Assembly (NCBI GenBank): GCA_964367085.1
Contig: CAYIWL010000049.1
Span: forward strand, 1-5,849
Origin: JACPIN01 sp964367085
GTDB lineage: Archaea; Nanobdellota; Nanobdellia; SCGC-AAA011-G17; ARS1403
DNA length: 5,849 bases
Reading direction: 5' to 3'
Positions 3,601 through 5,849 of this stretch are shown piece after piece. Made by a program: the position numbers and the translations under genes. Below the pieces are notes generated by a model that worked only from the letters and a program-made list of their open reading frames with translations, ran no database searches and was not told the DNA's origin. How positions within the stretch are numbered: position 1 is the first letter of the stretch; the number at the start of each line of letters is the position of its first letter.

Positions 3601-5849
3601 GGTGGGACTGGTGCGTTAGACATTAGAGAAATATCTTCAGCAAATGGAAACATCGTAATTGTGACAAATAAGAATGCTCAATGCGAGGTTTATAACAGCA
3701 GATCTTATCTTTCAAGTTCTAAAATAACAAATATGAATGTGGTAACTGTTGGAAGCAATGTTCATCATTCATACTCCCATAATTTAGATGGCACATATAG
3801 CGGTTGGTGGATAAAATGTACTGCTGGAGCAGAGGTTGATGATATACAAGTTCCCACATTTACTGTCCCTAGAGGGATAATTAATAATGCTCCTTTGAAA
3901 ATTGATAGAGTTTTTATTAGCGAAAACAAAGAGATTATTGCATGGACTTCTGGTGGAAGAGATAATGATGGAAGTGCCAGCTGTGAAGTTTATAATAGTG
4001 GTTCTTTCAATTCTAAAGTTGGGAGTATGACAAGTAATAGTTTGGGTAATGTTGACACTCATAGCTACAAATATAATATTGCTGGAATTTATAATGGATG
4101 GTATGTAAGATGTTCTGATGACACCAATCCAGCTGACATTGTAACAATACAGGTTCCTCAATTTACCATAGCAGGAACTAGTCCGCAGTACTATTCTGCG
4201 TGCAGTGTTGATAATAAATGTGAGCAATTGCAGAAGGTTACTGGATATGAAACAAATACATGTTCCATAAATGCAAACTGTGAAGGCTCAACTGGCGTAA
4301 GTCATAAATCATGTGGGATTGGAGGAAATTGTATCAACATCGTTGGACCCGGGACGGATAGTTGTAGTGATGATACACAATGCATCCCTCAAGGGAGTAT
4401 TACTATCACAATAAACTCTCCAAGATCTAACCAGCAGCTTGCTCAAGGAGAGAATCTTTTATTACAAGTTACTAGCAATGAAAATGCTGATTGCAAATAC
4501 ACAACTTTTGAAATGGGTGTTGACAGTGAGCCAGTTTTTGATAGCATGATAAGTATGATACCAACTTCAGCTGATAGAAAATTAGTTCATACAAAACAGA
4601 TAACATATAATGGAGAAAAAGGATATTACTTTAAATGTGAAAATTCTGTGAAGAAAGGATCTAATATTGTCCAAGTTTTGAATAAAGAAGGTTCTGCTGA
4701 AAATATTATCGTGACAATAACATCTCCAGCATCCAACACAGAATTTGCAAATGGAAATACGGTAAGCCTAAGAGTTAGAAGCAATGAAAATGCTGATTGC
4801 AAATATATTAGTTATAATCTTGAAGATATTGAAGGCGGATTGCCAACATTTGAATCTATGTCATTGATGAGCCGTTTAACAACTGCAGGAACTGAACACA
4901 TTGCTAATGGAATGTATGCTGGAAAAAATATTTACTACTTTAAATGTAAGAATGCAAACAAGGAAGGAGATAATTATGTAATGGTCAGAACAAAACCAAT
5001 AGTTGAGACTCACGGAGTTTGTGTTAATCAGCAATGTATGCAAATAGAAGGTGCAGGAACCAATGAATGTGCTGCTGGATGCGATGAGCCTGAAACACAT
5101 AGTGAGTGCATAGATAGACAGTGTGTCGCAGTTAATGGGGCTGGCAGCAATGAATGCACAGCTTCTCCTTGCGGTGATCCAAATCCAAATCCTGAGCGTA
5201 CTGAATGCGAAAATAATCAATGTGTAGTTGTTCCAGGAATTGGAGAGAACGAATGCAATGAACCTGGTGATTGTGACGTTACTCCTCCTAGACCAGAAGG
5301 AGATTGTAGAATATCTAGGGCAATGTGGGTTAGCTCAGATGGAAGAAATCAATTGAGTGGAGATATTAATGAAAGCACAGTTGTAAATGTTGCTTTGCAA
5401 GGACAGGATTGCACTGGACAGCAGATAGGATTAGAACTTTACGAAATTGATGATAGTTTTATTTTGGGGAAAAATTATGAAAGAATAACCAATCTAAATT
5501 TCCCACAGATCGTTACTTTTGGAGATCAAGGAGTTGCATTTGCTCAATGGACAGTTAGATGGATTGAAGACTCTGAAGGAATAGATAATGATCCTGAATT
5601 TATATTTAGAGCAGTTGGTACTGATTTAGAATATTCAGTTATAAAAATTAAAAAAGTTGTGAGCAGTTTATCTGATACCGACGAAGATAGGGTTACAAAT
5701 GAAAATGATAATTGTCCTAATATTGCCAATCCTGATCAGAGAGATTCGGATAATGATAGAATTGGAGATGTTTGTGATGGTGTTGTGGTAAGTGCAGGAA
5801 CTTCTAGCTTAATTGTTTCTGGCAAAGGACCAACTACGAGACAAGAAGA
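580..5849 (+). CDS. Giant secreted Cys-rich modular surface protein (3'-partial)
   Basis: One frame runs from the ATG at 580 to the window edge, 1756 complete codons with no stop. I read every codon. The ATG is preferred because an in-frame TAG lies 6 bases upstream and a good signal peptide follows; the next in-frame Met is residue 46, which would lose it. Domain order by residue: signal peptide 1-28; Cys module 65-105; Ig-like domains 186-314, 321-432 and 436-540; Cys-rich 552-723 with an Asp loop at 620-636; A1 737-872; Cys-rich 884-1005; C1 1011-1097; C2 1104-1198; four-Cys repeats 1204-1271; B1 1272-1367; B2 1375-1471; four-Cys repeats 1478-1566; A2 1573-1692; TSP3-like 1699-1733. About 91 Cys are present, mostly in regular pairs, pointing to disulfide-rich folding outside the cell. 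The N-terminal 540 residues resemble large proteins of DPANN archaea (from memory). An adhesin or cell-contact role is inferred; no enzyme motif is seen. The C terminus, including any membrane anchor, is not in the window. Confidence 0.93.
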   Translation, partial: MKKFNLKLICILALIILSTSISIQGVYSYFGIDDAVVLGVGCIGGMFFSGGSCRLYQPPKQNYDCGICNDRDKFSLGKCTEYQCRAIGRSCVFVPSLRDSSEGFCLNKGELGLIKNKIVSCGVLDIATMGIKGDVKNIYDNSIVLQSQNNPEDGSGLTPGDITGNALNPRDRPGRAVVSGGDLKGCNLGDLALNKLYAFILTTNQPVECRFSTTPRKDDLFTVDLFDGVTEGMSEDEAYGKISENVKNSKVKLFTEFPNGVDHSWPIYFDVAEWSAENIKECNDGGCTFYARCADFDGSNIMDEDFMFTFNIVDPVSDTEGPKIIDFNPENDKGLQIYTLPLSANGNLDVKFNVVDESGIKECRYSRDNVEYGRMDLINNCNPYSDDTFQFIQECDVSLSGINEGDNLFYFNCMDIDEKGNINPTHYQYKVVGAGSLSLQVNSPVEGSTLDGINDTLHVVTSGGTDGTAICRYNYARVGGGVSGVNIVFASDTSGSENKREHKQEINFLTVNGGYRFVVECDDLYDTQNKASAVVNFEFKKYVAPPEGAVVCENDSTCPLCPEDAYCAELEGENYLCNPTVDVKQNCVDGICSARTCLSSTKVYGASYCALDPTPLCLSDKDNDKIKDALDCNDKDSQTGRTIGQCVEALCEICSENSELVDNDGNCIKKRGCVVNCDNAYFDENQGICLSAKDDGCKWSGDKNKCGYDCASDYTDEDSNSVCVSEEIIEVEEGLPVGCELSEVKWYDPTLGKGRPYSNAAEIEEDAEIALKVRGNEQCKDANIVIDLYDYEEFLGESIYEQITFMNFPRTLKLDKISDAGGYHSFVRLISLWQEDANEEFEDEDPELVATFGDIFGASANEKTQLIKIKKKPAPVNAKPGDDCETAEKCDGTYDVGLVCVKTEQNCPTVPPNPDPATCDGKKLDAGEACDGNLLDGQTCSGFEGQIGTLRCKNDCSGFDASSCRNPAQSDPGGSCVVKLGNIDCPGIYGYESQNLKCFDIGDNCPAGGTGALDIREISSANGNIVIVTNKNAQCEVYNSRSYLSSSKITNMNVVTVGSNVHHSYSHNLDGTYSGWWIKCTAGAEVDDIQVPTFTVPRGIINNAPLKIDRVFISENKEIIAWTSGGRDNDGSASCEVYNSGSFNSKVGSMTSNSLGNVDTHSYKYNIAGIYNGWYVRCSDDTNPADIVTIQVPQFTIAGTSPQYYSACSVDNKCEQLQKVTGYETNTCSINANCEGSTGVSHKSCGIGGNCINIVGPGTDSCSDDTQCIPQGSITITINSPRSNQQLAQGENLLLQVTSNENADCKYTTFEMGVDSEPVFDSMISMIPTSADRKLVHTKQITYNGEKGYYFKCENSVKKGSNIVQVLNKEGSAENIIVTITSPASNTEFANGNTVSLRVRSNENADCKYISYNLEDIEGGLPTFESMSLMSRLTTAGTEHIANGMYAGKNIYYFKCKNANKEGDNYVMVRTKPIVETHGVCVNQQCMQIEGAGTNECAAGCDEPETHSECIDRQCVAVNGAGSNECTASPCGDPNPNPERTECENNQCVVVPGIGENECNEPGDCDVTPPRPEGDCRISRAMWVSSDGRNQLSGDINESTVVNVALQGQDCTGQQIGLELYEIDDSFILGKNYERITNLNFPQIVTFGDQGVAFAQWTVRWIEDSEGIDNDPEFIFRAVGTDLEYSVIKIKKVVSSLSDTDEDRVTNENDNCPNIANPDQRDSDNDRIGDVCDGVVVSAGTSSLIVSGKGPTTRQE
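772..894 (+). other. N-terminal Cys module (C-x2-C ... C-T-E-Y-x-C ... C ... C)
   Basis: Residues 65-105 hold C65-x2-C68, C79-T-E-Y-Q-C84, C91 and C105, six Cys that can pair internally. The C-T-E-Y-[QR]-C-[RK]-x-[IL]-G-x-x-C pattern is one I associate, from memory, with very large extracellular proteins of Woesearchaeota and Pacearchaeota, where it precedes Ig-like domains just as here. It is the main lineage clue in the window. Its function is not known to me. Confidence 0.6.
1135..1521 (+). repeat. Ig-like Cys domain, copy 1
   Basis: Residues 186-314 contain E-C209-R-F-S-T-T-P near the start, H263 in D-H-S-W, and an aromatic strand ending F-Y-A-R-C293-A-D, then a closing F-T-F-N-I-V-D strand. 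C282 and C287 form an extra close pair. The C209 to C293 distance (84) is longer than in the other copies because of an inserted segment around residues 217-260. A beta-sandwich fold with one main disulfide is inferred. Confidence 0.6.
1540..1875 (+). repeat. Ig-like Cys domain, copy 2
   Basis: Residues 321-432 open with G-P-K-I-I-D-F-N-P and carry E-C363-R-Y-S followed by Y-G-R-M, then L-F-Y-F-N-C413-M-D and K-G-N-I-N. C381 and C395 add a second pair inside the domain. The 'CRYS ... YFxC.D..GN' pattern is typical of repeated Ig-like domains in DPANN and candidate-phylum surface proteins. It lacks the His seen in the other six copies. Confidence 0.65.
1885..2199 (+). repeat. Ig-like Cys domain, copy 3
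   Basis: Residues 436-540 open with a V-N-S-P-V-E-G-S strand, then I-C471-R-Y-N, H502, and Y-R-F-V-V-E-C521-D-D, closing with V-V-N-F-E-F. The Cys-Cys distance is 50, as in copy 2. The N-S-P opening is shared with the distant B1 and B2 copies, which links the N-terminal and C-terminal groups. N454 is in an N-D-T sequon. Confidence 0.65.
2233..2748 (+). other. Long Cys-rich region of the large protein
   Basis: Residues 552-723 hold 22 Cys, spaced in short loops such as C558-x2-C561, C592-x4-C597, C651-x2-C654, C673-x3-C677 and C706-x3-C710. Asp, Asn and Lys are frequent. No named Cys-rich fold (EGF, TIL, laminin) matches cleanly. The even count and extracellular setting suggest a disulfide-knotted stalk or spacer between the Ig-like core and A1. 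Confidence 0.6.
2437..2487 (+). other. Asp-rich probable Ca-binding loop
   Basis: Residues 620-636 read D-K-D-N-D-K-I-K-D-A-L-D-C-N-D-K-D: an alternating D-x-D-x-D start, then D-x-x-D-C-x-D-x-D. This resembles the first half of TSP3-type loops and also the D-x-D-x-D...DC-D-D signature of the MopE-like metal-binding motif. The Gly usually found after the third Asp is Lys here. A Ca2+ ligand role is inferred. Confidence 0.5.
2788..3195 (+). repeat. Domain A, copy 1 (beta-sandwich-like, paralogue of 5296-5655)
   Basis: Residues 737-872 carry C739-E-L-S with W746 soon after, C779, I-D-L-Y789, L-G, Y-E-Q-I-T-F-M-N-F-P, W833-Q-E-D, D-P-E and a closing I-K-I-K-K-K. Each landmark recurs in the same order in copy 2. 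The Cys-Cys distance is 40. The middle holds an E/D-rich loop (837-845), longer than in copy 2. From memory, similar 'C.I..A.W ... G..C.g ... W...D...DPE' domains occur in archaeal surface proteins. Confidence 0.75.
3229..3594 (+). other. Second Cys-rich region with a CDG / GE-CDG / GTL-C motif
   Basis: Residues 884-1005 contain 14 Cys including C884. The best defined part is 919-964 (3334-3471): C-D-G...D-A-G-E-A-C-D-G, L-L-D-G-Q-T-C, G-T-L-R-C, D-C, F-D-A-S-S-C. This matches a widespread secreted-protein motif, 'C.dg..d.GE.CDG..L.g.tC...gf..GTL.C..dC.fdts.C', found in myxobacteria, candidate phyla and DPANN archaea. The flanks hold less regular pairs, such as C884/C890 and C998/C1005. It probably acts as a rigid disulfide-rich spacer; no ligand is known to me. 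Confidence 0.65.
3610..3870 (+). repeat. Ig-like Cys domain C1, first of a tandem pair
   Basis: Residues 1011-1097 carry Q-C1035-E-V-Y-N, H1062-H1063-S-Y, N-L-D-G-T-Y-S-G-W-W-I-K-C1080 and I-Q-V-P-T-F-T-V. The next domain repeats this order at a period of about 100 residues. The Cys-Cys distance is 45. This is the same general C-x-Y / His / aromatic-C pattern as the N-terminal copies, in a distinct subfamily. Confidence 0.75.
3889..4173 (+). repeat. Ig-like Cys domain C2, second of the tandem pair
   Basis: Residues 1104-1198 carry S-C1135-E-V-Y-N, H1161-S-Y, N-I-A-G-I-Y-N-G-W-Y-V-R-C1178 and I-Q-V-P-Q-F-T-I. The identities to C1 cluster around both Cys and the last strand. The Cys-Cys distance is 43. 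An acidic/Gly loop (R-D-N-D-G) before the first Cys is present here and absent from C1. Confidence 0.75.
4189..4392 (+). repeat. Four-Cys short repeats, block 1 (two copies)
   Basis: Copy i has C1208-x5-C1214-x13-C1228-x5-C1234. Copy ii has H-K-S-C1245-x5-C1251-x10-C1262-x5-C1268, with V-G-P-G-T-D between the second and third Cys. Copy ii fits the common 'h..C....C..v.G.G.neC....dC' repeat of DPANN and candidate-phylum surface proteins. Copy i is a degenerate version with a longer middle loop. The block links C2 to B1. Confidence 0.7.
4393..4680 (+). repeat. Ig-like Cys domain B1, first of a tandem pair
   Basis: Residues 1272-1367 open with I-T-I-T-I-N-S-P-R-S-N, then S-N-E-N-A-D-C1305-K-Y, P-V-F-D-S-M, H1337, and G-Y-Y-F-K-C1353-E-N. 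The Cys-Cys distance is 48. It matches B2 closely, including a stretch of DNA identity around the first Cys. Confidence 0.8.
4474..4499 (+). repeat. 26-base exact direct repeat, copy 1 (within B1)
   Basis: Starts AGCAATGAAAATGC and is identical over 26 bases to 4780-4805, 306 bases (102 codons) downstream and in the same frame. It encodes S-N-E-N-A-D-C-K plus two bases of the Tyr codon. The match ends at the third base of that codon (TAC here, TAT there). Confidence 0.9.
4702..4992 (+). repeat. Ig-like Cys domain B2, second of the tandem pair
   Basis: Residues 1375-1471 open with I-I-V-T-I-T-S-P-A-S-N, then S-N-E-N-A-D-C1407-K-Y, L-P-T-F-E-S-M, H1440, and N-I-Y-Y-F-K-C1456-K-N. The Cys-Cys distance is 49. 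Both B copies share S-P-x-S-N, N-G/Q-G before the second strand, F-[DE]-S-M and Y-[FY]-F-K-C, so they arose by tandem duplication. Confidence 0.8.
4780..4805 (+). repeat. 26-base exact direct repeat, copy 2 (within B2)
   Basis: Second copy of the in-frame repeat described at 4474-4499. Flanking bases diverge at once on both sides (ACT before copy 1, AGA before copy 2), while the encoded domains stay similar throughout. Confidence 0.9.
5011..5277 (+). repeat. Four-Cys short repeats, block 2 (three copies)
   Basis: Copies: H-G-V-C1481-x4-C1486-x10-C1497-x3-C1501; H-S-E-C1510-x4-C1515-x10-C1526-x4-C1531; R-T-E-C1543-x4-C1548-x10-C1559-x5-C1565. Between the second and third Cys each has a V/I-x-G-A-G- or P-G-I-G-type turn ending N-E-C. 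This is the standard form of the 'C..n.C..v.G.G.neC' repeat. The second and third copies are separated by a Pro/Asn linker (D-P-N-P-N-P). The two-disulfide units probably form a rigid rod between B2 and A2. Confidence 0.8.
5296..5655 (+). repeat. Domain A, copy 2 (paralogue of 2788-3195)
   Basis: Residues 1573-1692 carry C1576-R-I-S, W1583, G-Q-D-C1611, L-E-L-Y1621, L-G, Y-E-R-I-T-N-L-N-F-P, A-Q-W-T-V-R-W1661-I-E-D, N-D-P-E and I-K-I-K-K. The Cys-Cys distance is 35. It retains A-Q-W before R-W-I-E-D, where A1 has S-F-V before L-I-S-L-W, so this copy looks closer to the family consensus. N1597 is in an N-E-S sequon. Confidence 0.78.
5674..5778 (+). other. Thrombospondin type 3-like Ca-binding repeat
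   Basis: Residues 1699-1733 read as D-T-D-E-D-R-V-T-N, then N-D-N-C-P-N-I-A-N-P-D-Q, then R-D-S-D-N-D-R-I-G-D-V-C-D. This is the TSP3 consensus 'D.D.DG..D..DNCP...NPDQ.D.D.DGiGD.CD', with C1712 and C1732 as the expected disulfide. Two Gly positions after D-x-D-x-D are Arg. The family binds Ca2+ through the alternating Asp residues. A single repeat is visible; more could follow beyond the window. Confidence 0.88.

Noticed and set aside
3784..4227. 147-codon open frame on the - strand
   Set aside because: It lies wholly antisense to the well-supported C1/C2 domains, has no recognisable motif and is rich in Ile, Asn, Thr and Ser as expected from reversed AT-rich codons.
4474..4805. CRISPR-like direct repeat
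   Set aside because: Only two copies, 306 bases apart, in frame within homologous protein domains; no array structure.
4876..5220. 114-codon open frame on the - strand with hydrophobic residues
   Set aside because: Antisense to B2 and the four-Cys repeats. Its Cys and Ile/Phe content is a mirror of GCA/AAT-type codons on the coding strand.
5544..5729. 61-codon open frame on the - strand
   Set aside because: Antisense to domain A2 and the TSP3-like repeat, which is strongly supported in the + frame.

Overview
The window is AT-rich and entirely coding on the + strand. It holds two genes in the same reading frame. The first is the 3' end of a gene that starts before the window (1-573). The second is the 5' part of a very large gene that starts at 580 and stays open to the last base (5849), at least 1756 codons with no stop. 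Only 6 bases separate the stop of the first from the ATG of the second. No RNA gene, mobile element, CRISPR array or non-coding stretch is visible.

The large gene encodes a secreted, acidic, cysteine-rich modular protein with about 91 Cys in the visible part. From the N terminus it has: a signal peptide; a short Cys module with a C-T-E-Y-x-C motif; three divergent beta-sandwich-like domains; a long Cys-rich stretch with an Asp-rich, possibly Ca-binding loop; domain A1; a Cys-rich segment with a 'CDG...GE.CDG...TC...GTL.C' motif; a tandem domain pair (C1, C2); two short four-Cys repeats; a second tandem pair (B1, B2); three more four-Cys repeats; domain A2, a clear paralogue of A1; and a thrombospondin type 3 (TSP3)-like Ca-binding repeat. 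The protein continues past the window.

Seven of the domains share a signature: C-x-(V)-[YF] at the start, usually a His 16-30 residues before the second Cys, and an aromatic-rich segment ending in that Cys. One disulfide per domain is the likely reading.

The organism is most likely a DPANN-type archaeon of the Woesearchaeota/Pacearchaeota kind. This rests on remembered resemblance of the N-terminal core (Cys module followed by 'CRYS ... FYFxC.D..GN' domains) to large surface proteins of those lineages, together with AGA-dominated Arg codons and low GC. A candidate-phylum bacterium is a less favoured alternative. The upstream gene ends in a Pro/Thr/Ser/Gly-rich linker, an Ala-rich helix and an SH3b-like domain, so it is probably also extracellular. 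Together the pair looks like a cell-surface or secreted adhesion/contact locus. That role is inference; no catalytic domain is visible.
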